Positions 1-9,829 of a DNA stretch of 64,000 nt are shown one piece after another (position 1 is the first letter of the stretch; every line of letters begins with the position of its first letter). A model generated the notes under the pieces. It was not told the origin of the DNA and did no database searches. It saw nothing but the letters and a program-made list of their open reading frames with translations. The position numbers and the translations under genes are program-made. This stretch comes from Cordilura impudica (Eukaryota > Arthropoda > Insecta > Diptera > Scathophagidae). The stretch covers positions 135,478,738 to 135,542,737 of the forward strand of contig OY821520.1 of NCBI GenBank assembly GCA_963682025.1, given 5' to 3'.

Positions 1-13
1 GCAGGACGATTGG

Positions 14-331
14 GTGACTAACGATGACGTTAGTGGTAGGAGCTGGACGGAGTGCAAGGCACTCTTAAATGAGTGTGTTGTCTCCAGATGGCAAGATAGA
101 TGGGACAGAAGTGACAATGGACGGGTTACATACTCCTTCATTCACGATGTGACGTTCGTGGCGAAACGTCCAGACTTTGGCTTTAGCCTGAGTATGGGCT
201 TTTTGCTTACGGGCCATGGGTCGTTTAATGCATTTTTGTATAAAAGAGCTTTTACTGAGGACTGGTTTCATGTTTTGTGCATATGCACGTTCTACTTGGA
301 CATACGGGACCTAGATTCTCTATGGTTGTGA
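14..331 (+). pseudogene. R1/I-group LINE ORF2, C-terminal fragment
   Basis: The reading frame resembles the extreme C-terminus of R1/I-group non-LTR retrotransposon ORF2, after the reverse transcriptase: a W-x2-RWD stretch, then 'IHDV', then 'FLLTGHGSFNAFLYKR', the usual 'LTGHG.F..YL' block preceding a Cys/His knuckle. The 'CICTF' after it could be the decayed start of that knuckle. The frame stops at 331 and the window edge cuts the rest of the element. The same domain, from a different copy, is on the minus strand at 46622-47043. Group assignment is from motif memory; it could equally be a LOA-type element. Non-functional as seen. Confidence 0.7.
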
Positions 332-1016
332 TGTCAGTGGTGTGCTTGTGAATGATGAGAGAGTGCGTTGTATGAATGAGTTTGCGTGTGAAGTCTTCAA
401 AAGAAGACGTTTAAGAAGGGTTTGATCGCACACGTGTGTTTACATCCACAGGATGTACGCATGCGTGTGTACCCAAGACCTTCTAGAAGGCCTTAGTTGT
501 GTACCTATACACTCACCCACAGGGTGGGTGTATGGGTGTGGAACTAAGGCCTTCGAATGGTCACCAGTCCATAGCTGTTTGGAGCCATACTGGTAGTAGC
601 TTTGCTACGAAGTCTGACCGGAGGCTATATATTTATATATAATTCTGGTACCACGGGAAGTCAGAGCCCCTGGAATCCTTGATTCCAGCTGACTTGCGGG
701 TACGGCCCCTTGGGGAGTATCGTGGTGGCTGTGGTTTATACCCAAATCGCGGGGAGAGCATAGCTCGATGTGGAGTTGCATTCAACCGGGTGCTGTGACC
801 CTAGAACAGCAGAGGTGTATAAGGTAGGCCTCGACTCCCCACCAAGGAGTCGGATTTGTTGCCCAAATGCACAAATCTTGAATTGGTACCGGAGTGTAGT
901 TAACTACACAATGGGGCGATGGTCGGCGCATATTCCGATCCAGTGTTCAGAGCACCGTGAGGTTATGCCAACGAGACGGGTACTCACGTTAAACACAAGA
1001 GACTTCTGTACACCAT
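332..1016 (+). other. GC-richer, hairpin-rich tract, probable LINE 3' UTR
   Basis: This stretch is visibly richer in G and C than the rest of the window and has no reading frame I recognise. It holds a series of short perfect hairpins: 441-457 (7-bp stem, 3-nt loop), 486-554 (13-bp outer stem), 596-608 (5-bp stem), 671-687 (7-bp stem, 3-nt loop), 832-852 (7-bp stem, 7-nt loop) and a self-complementary 12-mer at 896-907. Its place directly after the LINE C-terminus suggests the 3' untranslated part of that element, where structured RNA can guide the reverse transcriptase. That role is inference. Confidence 0.45.
486..554. other. long hairpin in LINE tail
   Basis: Arms 486-498 and 542-554 are perfect 13-bp reverse complements (GAAGGCCTTAGTT and its complement). 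A second small stem (ACCCAC/GTGGGT, loop AGG) sits in the loop. Seen directly; function unknown. Confidence 0.75.
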
Positions 1017-1018
1017 TA

Positions 1019-1228
1019 ACTGTTGTTATTTATTTTCTATTTGTTAAGTAAGATTTAAACCATTTCAGTTCTATATTCTGTATTCCGTACATATGAAGTT
1101 TTTTTAACATTATTTTTCGATCAATTGTTTCAAACGCTCTTTTAAAGTCTAAGAATATTGCCATAATTTTTATGTTTTTTTCTGTTTTTTTCCAGCGATT
1201 AATAACATAATTTACTGCAGTTTCACAT
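1019..1228 (-). pseudogene. Jockey-group LINE reverse-transcriptase fragment
   Basis: Read on the minus strand this gives 'VINRWKKTEKNIKIMAIFLD' followed by 'FKRAFETIDR' and 'LKKLHMYGIQ', the first palm motif of a LINE reverse transcriptase (F-L-D-F-K-R-A-F-D/E-T-I-D) and the helix after it, continuing to 'FKSYLTNRK'. The catalytic Asp of the motif is present. Only about 70 residues survive; both ends are lost, and the upstream end abuts the H2 Helitron fragment at 1229. The copy is dead. Confidence 0.7.
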
Positions 1229-1518
1229 GAAAACTTTTTTTTAGCCGCTTTGCAGCTTTTCAGATTTTTAAATTTTTCCCTTTATTTTGAGTAAATTGCA
1301 TTTAAAATTGCTACTAACACATACACAAAATTATACAATGCTATGTGTGTGTTTATTAAATTCGCTAATGTGTTTGTAATAAAAATGAGTTTGTTTTTTG
1401 TGATGATTTGTGAATTGGCTATAATCTATTAGCATAACTTTAGGGTCTTTATTTAATAAAAAAAAAAATATAGTTTCCTAGAATTTGCATTCGAATTTCG
1501 AGGGCTGGAATTTGCTAG
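1229..1518 (+). mobile_element. Helitron family H2, 3' part
   Basis: Matches, with divergence, the H2 copies at 21160-21529, 31553-31873 (minus) and 43006-43335 (minus): shared phrases include 'TTAGCCG', the 'ACACATACA' stretch and 'AATGCTATGTGTGTGTTTA'. The 3' end is CTAG at 1515-1518 followed by T, as expected for Helitron CTRR ends inserted before a T. The 5' end (TC) is missing. Non-autonomous; no Rep/helicase coding is visible. Confidence 0.6.
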
Positions 1519-3245
1519 TACATGTTATTGATGGTAAATCATGATTTTAAATAAAAATCTTGCTAGTGAAAAATATGTAGACATCACGTATGTGTGGAAA
1601 ACGATACATGAGGGTAAACAACGTAAGTTTTTTTTTGAAGGCTAATATCTATGAAAACAATTGAACAAAAATTTTTGCCGTATGTTTGATTTAATATTAA
1701 AAATATCACTCATACATCTTTTCTACTCTACTAATAAATTATAATCATATGCCCCAAATATGTTACGCTATTCAAAAAAATTATTAAAAAAGGGGGAAAG
1801 ATTTAAATCTTGAACAATTCATTCGATGAAATTAGCTGAAGCTATTTGGCCGGAAAAAGCCAAACCCTATTGAGGTTTTACTTTGGTGGCCTAATGCTGT
1901 TATCCAGACTTATAATATCCCCCCCCCCCCCCCCACACCAAGAATGGCTGTCGTATAATGTAGTTATCATAAAAATAAATTAAAATTTTGTTTTTTATTT
2001 TTAAATGAACGAAAAATTTGATAATTTTAATGAGTCTAGTAAAATATTTTCACCCAGCTAAACGATAAAATGAAATATAAATATATACTTAAAAAAACAA
2101 TATATTATCATTAAATTAATACAAATTTCTGATGTTGTTAAGAAATAAATATCACCTTATTAGACTTATATACTAGCAAGTACATCTTTAATAATTTAAT
2201 AACTGCGTAAGTTCATGTAGAATCCCTTGTTAATATCATGTTGTTTTTTATTGTCTATTTAAAGGCTCTCTCTCTGGTTATTGCACTCACTGTACGAATG
2301 TTGCCACATATAAAGTCATACTCGTACATGACCCACCATCACTTGCACGTTTCAATATAAGTATCCAATAACATGTTGTTATAGCATGACCATGACAAAG
2401 TTTAATGCTTTTAATGCCTTTTTTGTACTTTTTTTTTGTATTAAAGTGTAATTCAAACATTTACATGGTACGTTGTTCTTTTCATTGTATTCGCACGACA
2501 GAAAGCTGGATAAAAAAGAAAATCCTTGTGTCTGGATATTGAATTTATTGTCATTTATTACTATTAAAAATTTCCGTTTGTAATAAATACTGTAGTATTG
2601 AATTTATTGTTATGTTAATGTCTCATATGCAGATATCCAACAGGGCATATGAGTAATGTTTCGTATTAATCATAATCGTATAATATGAATGTGTTAACAA
2701 ATTTTAAGAATATATAATAATATACTTTTGAGACAGAATCAGAGATTTGTTTTTTAAAATCAGGACTAGCAACAAGCTTGAAAAAGTTTCATGATATTTT
2801 GTTTATTAAACCAATGTCGTAAATGGTGGTACTTTTGGAGTCTGAAAAAAAAGCATTTTGATTTTGATAAAATATTGGTTATTTTTTTGATTGGGAAAAA
2901 TTCTGTGCAATCCAGAGAATTGATTGATACACATTATGGCGAGTCGCCATAATGGCATTAAAAAAAAGTGGTGTTCGCAATTAAAACGTGGCGATTGGAG
3001 TCCAACTGAGGTAGGGAAAAAAGGAATAGTAAAATGATAAATGAGAAAAAGAATTACGTACTAATGAACTTTTAAGAATATTTAATTAATCCAATGATCT
3101 AATTAAGAATACTTAAGGCGTAGTTACGATTTTGAGAAATAAAACTTGCCAAAAGCAGTATCCGTATACCTACAAATAGAATGACTACGAAAAAAATCTT
3201 TCTAATAAAATATTAAAATATTACTTCTACCGTATACTACTCAGT
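1519..3245. other. AT-rich region without recognised gene
   Basis: No coding potential recognised. It contains a 16-C homopolymer at 1919-1934, and a 23-bp near-perfect palindrome at 2932-2954 listed separately. Short A and T runs are common. It may hold old unrecognised transposon sequence. Confidence 0.5.
2932..2954. other. 11-bp-arm palindrome
   Basis: Arms CATTATGGCGA and TCGCCATAATG are exact reverse complements around a single G. It stands isolated in AT-rich DNA; no matching second copy was noticed. Confidence 0.8.
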
Positions 3246-3249
3246 TATT

Positions 3250-4340
3250 TAATACCATTTTTACGTCAAGCATTTTCCCGTCAGTATGGAAGCACGCTAA
3301 AATTATACCAATTCCAAAATCTGATACAGAGTTCCGACGAATTGCCATTCTTTGCTTTCTTTCAAAAGTACTGGAAAAGATTCTACATTTTCAAATGTGT
3401 AAATATATTAGGGACAAATATTTAATGACTGAAAAACAATCAGGATGTCGCACAAACAACAGCTTTTTTACTGCTTTGGTTGATGTTAGAGAAAATATTC
3501 GAAACGAGCTAGATGATGGAAAAATAAATGTTTTGGTGCTACTTTATCATTCTAAGGCATTTGACACAGTAGACTACTATGACTTGTGCATGCAACTACA
3601 ATATTTCTTTAAATTTTCATCAACTTCAATGCGGCTCTTATTTTCATATCTAACGGAACGAACACAATCCGTATTTTTTAATAATATTTGGTCTAATCCA
3701 TTAACTCTTACTAGGGGAGTTCCGCAAGAGTAGATTCTGGGAAAATTACTTTTCTCATTATATGTGAATGATTTGCCAAAACACCTTTCTTATAGTAAGG
3801 TGTATTTGCATGCGGATGATGTCCAATTTAATCTGAGTAGCCCAATGCAGTCAATTGATGCAAATTTGATTAAGCTAAACAATGATCTTAGAAAAATCTA
3901 GGTATGGGCAACAGCAAATGGTATTTGTTTGAATCCAAAAAATCTAAATATTTGGTAAAAAACTGTTCCTGCTTTCAATGATTTTGTAAAAATTAATAGC
4001 GAAAGAATAGAGATTGTGCAAGCAACGAAAAATCTCGGAATTATCTCCAACAATCATCTTACCTGTACAAGTCACATTAGGTCACTGATAGGAAAAACGT
4101 ACGTTAAACTTAGGTACCTCTGGTCAACGCAGTATTTTACACCCTTAAGAGTTCGAATATTGTTGGCAAAAGCATACTTTATTCTTGGTCTAATGTATGG
4201 ATGTGAGATCTTTGCAAATTGTGATGCCAGTAGCAAATGAAAGATGAATGTGCTGTATAATAATATCTTTAGATATGTCTTTGGTATCAGGAAGTTTGAA
4301 CATATTTCATCTTTTGCAAAAGCCTTTACAGCGAATCTTT
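3250..4340 (+). pseudogene. LINE A reverse transcriptase remnant
   Basis: Translated in the main frame it shows the RT fingers ('SSIFPSVWKHAKIIPIPKSD', 'FLSKVLEKIL'), motif A 'YHSKAFDTVDY', the 'TRGVPQE' block, motif C 'HADDVQF' and the thumb ('ATKNLGIISNNHL', 'LRYLWSTQYFTP'). In related elements motif A reads D-F-S-K-A-F-D and motif C Y-A-D-D; here the first catalytic Asp is Tyr and the Tyr of YADD is His. Stops interrupt it at 3731, 3899 and later. A dead copy; clade assignment (Jockey/CR1-like) is from motif resemblance. Confidence 0.8.
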
Positions 4341-4705
4341 TGAAAACTTGCTTAAGATTCGAGTACTAATATTTTTTCACAAAATTATTTATACCCAAAA
4401 TCCACCATATCTTTACGCAAAAATTCGTTTCGCAAGATCACAAAGAGGTAGGAGATCATTCTCCCTAGGAATAAATATTTTGTGTCAGAGTGGCACTTTT
4501 ATACTAGTGCTATACCTCTTTGGAATATAATTCCACAAAACCAACAACTTAACAGCAACGCAAACACTTTTAAACTATTTTTATTAAAATTTTTTGCCTG
4601 ATTTTAAAATAATATCATATTGTGATAAATTAAATTATTATTATTAGTTTTATGTATTAAAATTTTGTTAAAATTTTGTTAAGCTCGCACATCTAACAAT
4701 AATGC

Positions 4706-4750
4706 TTTCCTGTACAATAATTATAAGATGGAATCTCGTTGTACAGGAAA
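4706..4750 (+). other. LINE A terminal stem-loop
   Basis: TTTCCTGTAC (4706-4715) pairs perfectly with GTACAGGAAA (4741-4750) across a 25-nt loop, directly before the (TAAA)n tail. The related LINE B keeps the loop sequence but has a weaker stem (about 33300-33350, minus). Likely part of the RNA 3' end recognised by the element's reverse transcriptase (inference). Confidence 0.6.
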
Positions 4751-4876
4751 TTATCATATAAATAAATAAATAAATAAATAAATAATGAAATAACCTGTTT
4801 ATTGGTTTTTTTTATTTTTTATTTAAAGTTTCCTCTCTTTAAGGAAAAGTATTCCTACTTTTGAAATATCAACATA

Positions 4877-4935
4877 AACAAGTTAGAGTTCTAAATTCGG
4901 CTGTGCCGAATCTTTGATATCCTCCACCTGCATCT
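4877..4935 (-). mobile_element. INE-1-like family B, terminal fragment
   Basis: Carries the family B end: AACAAGTTAGA, then a stem-loop ATTCGGctgtgCCGAAT, then TTTGATATCCTCCACC. The same end is at 24811 and, inverted, at 17513. Only the terminus is recognisable; similarity stops soon after 4935. Confidence 0.6.
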
Positions 4936-5917
4936 TAAAATCAATTTTACAACCAATGTTGGTTTCAGCTACCACTTCAAAACTGTTGCCGATACTGAAA
5001 CTTTGAATTCGAATACCAACTAAAATTTAATTTAATTGCTTCTGGCAAGTTTCTTTATAATTTCTTTTTATAAAAACAATCATCGTATCATCTATAGAAA
5101 GAACTAATTACTATCTGAAAAATGCCATTATTGTCCTTTTACTAAAATGCAGAACCTATAAGTTCCCTAAGTGCTCCATTATCTAAAGCATCCAACGTTA
5201 TAATACTAAATAAATTGATATTAAAAAAAAAAAAATTCAAATTATTATTAGCGAAATATTCAGATATTGATATCAATGAAAATAAATAAAAAAAATTTTT
5301 TTATCTGAATTAGCTACTATTAAGGATATATTTAATAAAACAACAGGTAAAAATTAAGGCCACCCTATACAAACTTAAAAATATACCCGATAAAAGCATG
5401 TATACCAAATTTAATTCAAATAAATATTTGTATAACTGCGACAGTTAGTTTGTAATCGACGCGTCGGCAGATCGACTAAAAAAAGTAATTCAGAGCCGAT
5501 CGCTATAAGAAGTGCGCTTGTGTAAAGTACACATAACCCCTGTTTTACACGGTACTCGCGTTACACGTTTTCGATCATACGCGGGTTTTTGTTTGAAGTT
5601 AAAAAATAATAATAAAGATGAAGATAAACGAATGACTTGATTTTATTTAATTTATCTGGTAACACTTGTGTGGTAGGTATCTATGTATGAATATGCACAT
5701 GCATATCAATATTACATATGTGTATAACATCCACCTGTATCCACACCTTAATAAAGGGAAAGTCCCTTTTTAAGTAAGCAAAATATTATTGCAAGTTCTT
5801 TATCCATTAGTTGATTTCAAGCAATAAACAAAGCAGGGCGTAAACTTTTTTTATATTTTTGATAACAAAATTATGTTCTGTATAGAAGACTTTTTATTGA
5901 TTTAAAATTTCAGTTTC
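4936..5917. other. no recognised gene
   Basis: AT-rich. A more GC-rich patch at about 5440-5590 contains the palindrome TCGACGCGTCG-like core and GTGTAAAGTACAC-like text, with AATAAAG downstream, which could be a piece of an LTR, but no second copy or primer-binding site was found. A small hairpin AAGGGAaagTCCCTT lies near 5755-5770. Confidence 0.4.
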
Positions 5918-6185
5918 AACAAGTAAGAAAATTATAGTCAGTCTAGACCGACTATACGATACCCTATACCATGCGTTTAGAGATCCTATCTCTTAGGCCA
6001 AACTAACTCGACATAGAAAATAAGATAAAACAAATTTGATTGGGATTTTTATTACTTTTTTTTGGCTACAGATATGAAATAGTTTATATCGGATGCTATA
6101 TCTATATGGGCACTAGGCCTAAAATTGGACCGATCCTGATCATGTTTGGTAAAGTCTCTTGTATTTTGCAAAAATATATTTATTA
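5918..6185 (-). mobile_element. INE-1-like family A, partial copy
   Basis: Starts at the family's hairpin end: AACAAGTAAGAAAATTATAG, stem-loop AGTCAGTCTAGACCGACT, then GATACCCTATACC. It runs inward to about 6185, where similarity to the other copies is lost in a run of TA-rich sequence. The stem has one mismatch in this copy. Confidence 0.75.
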
Positions 6186-6253
6186 TATATTTTAGACTGT
6201 ATTAAGTTTGTAGGAGTGTCATATTCTGAATTAAAAAATCAACACTCCATGGG

Positions 6254-6484
6254 TGTTGGAAAGCAGTATGGCCTGACGTAGTTGACGCGAAATACTCTAG
6301 AGTGGTTTTGGAAAATGAATATTCTCAGATAATTGAGTTGGCTCATTTATTAGGGGGAGAAGGTTTCGAAGACTTGGCTGGGGCAGATATTGTTGAATTA
6401 ATGGTGGACAGCAAATTAAATGAAGATGAATTAATTGAAATGTTTCACACATTGAATGACTACGAAGTTCATTCGCAGCGATAG
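6254..6484 (+). pseudogene. Tigger/pogo transposase, C-terminal fragment
   Basis: The open frame begins 'CWKAVWPDVVD' and continues 'LAHLLGGEGFEDLAGADIVE' with an acidic end ('LNEDELIEM'). This is the C-terminal layout of Tigger-like (pogo group, Tc1/mariner superfamily) transposases, where C-W-K-x-L/V-W-P-D is followed by L-G-G-E-G-F and an acidic tail. The DDE catalytic core is absent. Weak, broken similarity continues to about 6800. No TIR was found next to it. Assignment is by motif only. Confidence 0.6.
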
Positions 6485-6974
6485 TTGTTTGCGAAGCATG
6501 CCAGCTGGGAAGAAAACTAGGCAACTGTTTACTACAATATGACCCAAATGTTGAACGAGCTCTCCGATTTCAACGAAATACCAACAATTGTTTAAGTCAA
6601 TATGAGGAGGCTTAAAAAGATCTTAATAAAAACAAATTACAGTTGTTTGTAACAGATTTTACTACAAAAATCAATCCTTCAATCAATCATATCAATCCTA
6701 AAAACTAAAGATAAAGAATGTAATAAGATAATATTACCCAGTGATGATAGTGACTTTTTAGCATTCAGTAAAAGAAGGCTTATGATAACAGGTAACAGTA
6801 ATAGTGATAATAACACCAGTGAAGCAACCTGAATATTTGAGTATTACTGATAATCATTTTTCTGTATTTTTTCCTGTTAGTAACGACTTTACATTTTTTT
6901 TTTACATTTTTATTTCTATGAAATATCCCATTGAAGGCGCAAATACATATGTTTCTTATTATTAAACTTCTATT
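6485..6974. other. decayed sequence, no gene
   Basis: Probably the remaining 3' part of the Tigger fragment, judged by acidic codons around 6730-6830, then AT-rich sequence. No intact element. Confidence 0.35.
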
Positions 6975-7722
6975 TATATCCTATACCACCATGTGGTTTG
7001 GGTATAATGACTTTGTGCTGATGTTTGTAACTACCAAAAATATTTGACCTAGACCCATCTTTTATTATACCGATCGGCTCAGAATAACTTTCTGAGTCGT
7101 TTTAGCGATGTCCGTCTGTCCGTCCGCCCATCCGTGTGTGTGTCCATGTAAACTTGTTAATCAAACTACAGGTCGCAAATATGAATATGTTCTGATGAAA
7201 TTTCGTATATAAGCTTTTATCGGCCATGGGATGACCCCTATGAAATCGACATAAATTGCCATAAGATCCAAATTATCATATAGATCTTAGTAAAATTGGG
7301 TTTGTACGTGTTTATTGTATCCATTAATCAGTAGTCCAAAAATAATCCCTATTAGACAATTCTTAGTCATAGGCCCCATATAGAGCTGCTTCCCGATCTT
7401 CACTTAAAACTATCAAAAAAAAAAAAAATATCGCACAGGTCTTTCTCAAATTTGGTTTGTGTATATTTTTTCAAAATATAAGTGACTACCAAATATGGTC
7501 ATGATCGGTGCTTGTTTTGACCTAGTCCACATATAAATATAACACCCGATATGAACTTTTTCATATCTGCAGCCCAAAAAATTAATAACAATGCCAATCA
7601 AATTTGGTTTTTGCTTATTTTCTATATCCAGTTAGTTGGACCGAAGAGATAGGGTTTCTAGACCATGGTAAACCAGGGTATCGTATGGTCGGTCTAGACC
7701 GACTATAATTTTCTTACTTGTT
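6975..7722 (+). mobile_element. INE-1-like family A, near-complete copy
   Basis: Begins with TATACCACCATGTGG-type left end and GGGTATAATGAC, holds the internal GTCCGTCTGTCCGTCC microsatellite-like tract at about 7107-7130, and ends with the perfect stem-loop GTCGGTCTAGACCGAC (around 7690-7705) plus TTCTTACTTGTT. No coding capacity. Layout matches Drosophila INE-1/DINE-1: left end, CCGTC-type repeat, 3' hairpin, CTTGTT terminus. Homology to INE-1 is inferred from layout. Confidence 0.8.
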
Positions 7723-7732
7723 TTGTAATATA

Positions 7733-8703
7733 CTAGGTGTAACCCGGTGTACTTCGCTACACCCCCCCCCCCCCCCCCCACCGAAACGTATTGAAAAGGC
7801 TCAAGCAAGGTCCCAAGGCTCTCACTATTACAGTAATTCAGATATATCACATTTAATATTAAGTTTGTATGGGGGTGTCACGCGCATTTGTCCAATCCCG
7901 CCCATTTTTTTGTCTGACTACTCACGTTAATAATAGATGACCTGAGACAAATTTGCAAAGCTATCTCTATCATAGTGCTTAATAATATATGTGATTAAAA
8001 ATTTACTTTGTATGGGAGGTGTCATGCTCACTAAAAATATTAAAAAAAATACAGCATGCAGCACTTCCCATATCCGCAGTAAGACTCTTTGAAAATTTCA
8101 GGAAGATAAGATGAGTAGTTACGGAAATTACCTCCCACAAACAAACAAACACATATTACCTCTTTATCATGCTAGTATAGATTATTAGTGTAGGTTTTTT
8201 TTTATTTCAATGATTGCTGATACACAATGTTTTTTGTTTTTTCATTCGGTACAACAACTATCAGATTTTTCGGCATTCCTACCCTGGAACAAGGTACACG
8301 TAGCTGCCAATGAGAAGAAGATGGATTATCTAAATTAGATCTGGCAACACTTAACTATTCGCATTGAACTTAGAATATCATTTGGCAATTTTTCTTTTTT
8401 AGCGATTTTTGATTTTGCCCATTTTTAGTTTTGAAGATTTTTTTCGGCGATTTTTACTTTTCGCGATATTCGGATTTGGCGATTTTTGATTTTGGCGATA
8501 TATTTTCCACGACAAATCACATTGATAACTAATGTACTTATCAAGAGACTGACGCTTTCGTAGTACTTTATATTTTTATATAGGATTTGCCACATCCACT
8601 ACTCCCATCCCGCCCAATTTTTATTGGACTACTCACATTAATATCTGATGGACTCGTGCAAAATGTGGAGACTGCCCCTTTTATAGTACACCAGTTATAT
8701 GAT
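7733..8703 (-). mobile_element. Helitron H1, minus-strand partial copy
   Basis: On the minus strand this aligns with the 3' half of the complete H1 at 56901-58795. The 3' end (CTAG at 7736-7733 followed by T) is preceded by the hairpin GGTGTAGCGAAGTACACC. An internal second 5' terminus, ATCTATACTAG, lies near 8186. Upstream, to about 8703, it matches H1 positions near 57825-58330, including the stretch rich in 'GCGATTTTTGATTTT' words. An 18-C run at 7762-7779 sits beside the hairpin. Non-autonomous. Confidence 0.75.
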
Positions 8704-8719
8704 ATTAGAAGAAGATTAA

Positions 8720-9365
8720 AAAATGGGTAATTTATAAAAAAATTTACTTTTTTAAAATTTGAAAAAGGCTACTCTATAACAAAATTATACTTATTTTAAA
8801 AAAGGGATACTTTTTTAAAAATGGTATAAAAATATTTTTTAAAAATACTTTAGAAAAAGGGCAATTTTAAAAAGGACACTTTTATTAAAAAAAACAATAA
8901 TTTAAAAAAGGCACTTTTTGGAAAAAAAAAATACCTTTTGAAGAAAATATCGATTTTTTTACTATATTAAAAGAGGTTATTTTTTAAAAATAGGGTAATT
9001 TTTTAAAAAGGGTGGTTTTTTTAAAACAGTTTTTTTTGTTAAAAATTGGTATTTTTTTTTGAAAAGAAGGGTACTTTTAATAATAATATTTTTAAGGTAC
9101 TTTGTAAAAAAAATTTACTTTTGGAGAAAAGGTACCTTTTTTAAAGGTAAAAATAAATACTTCTTGAAAAAAGGTAGTTTTTAAAAAGGCACTTTTTGAA
9201 AAGCAAAAGAGTAATATAAAAAGTGTATTTTTTTTATAATAGCTTAACTTTTTTCTAAAAGGGGGCTTTTTCAAAAAATGGCTATTTTATAAGAAAAAGT
9301 ACTTTTGGAGAACAGGTATCTTTTAAAGAAAGGCACTTTTCAAAAAAAATAATTTTTTTGAGGGA
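8720..9365. repeat. degenerate A/T polymer minisatellite
   Basis: About 650 bp made almost only of A runs, T runs and short linkers such as GGTACTTTT and GGCACTTTTT, recurring roughly every 20-30 bases in very imperfect form. No coding. It starts right beside the H1 Helitron copy. Confidence 0.7.
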
Positions 9366-9829
9366 TTGTATTTTGTATTTCATACTGCTGACTTTATTTA
9401 TTATATTGTGATAGCGATATAAAATATGTGGGAAGTTAATAAAGGATTTTATGCAAAAAAGAAGAGTTTTTCTTAGCTAGACCACAGACGGACAGATATT
9501 CATCACTAAGCTAACTTTCCTTGTTATAAGAATGAAGAAAATATATGGTTTTGTAATCTGTGGAATTTATTTCGACAGTGATGTGTAAGGGTGTAAAAAG
9601 AAACCCCCAAATTTACATTTAATATTGCTGACTTTAGTAACTTGTAGGATATCCTTTGCACTTTAGGACTTGCGACACTATCTGTCGTCGATTTAAGCAA
9701 CTTTTAAATATCTTCTTAACTTAGTTAAAATCACTCATTCAAAGTAATTTCTTTTAAGACTACCTTTCAAATGCCCTATATGTTTGACCAAATAGAAATG
9801 TATACCTGTAAGAGTAGGTGGGTAATTTT
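9366..9829. other. no recognised gene
   Basis: AT-rich; contains a short phrase (ACAGACGGACAG, about 9485) reminiscent of INE-1-like elements, too short to assign. Confidence 0.35.

Larger units (their letters stand above)
3250..4790 (+). mobile_element. LINE A, Jockey-group, 5'-truncated
   Basis: A 5'-truncated non-LTR retrotransposon on the plus strand. It begins within the reverse transcriptase fingers, runs through palm and thumb, continues with a decayed C-terminus, a 3' UTR ending in a 10-bp stem-loop (4706-4750) and a (TAAA)n tail at 4761-4784. The thumb and tail closely resemble those of LINE B on the minus strand at 33255-42116, so both belong to one family. 5' truncation and a simple A-rich tail are typical of target-primed reverse transcription. 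Confidence 0.8.

Noticed and set aside
770..1051. 93-residue plus-strand frame
   Set aside because: No recognisable domain; it overlaps the hairpin-rich tract and runs into the antisense of a LINE fragment.
5440..5600. Possible LTR or tRNA-like patch
   Set aside because: No second LTR copy, primer-binding site or tRNA A/B boxes in correct spacing.
7718..7930. Frames with a poly-proline or poly-glycine run
   Set aside because: Caused by the 18-C homopolymer in the H1 Helitron copy.
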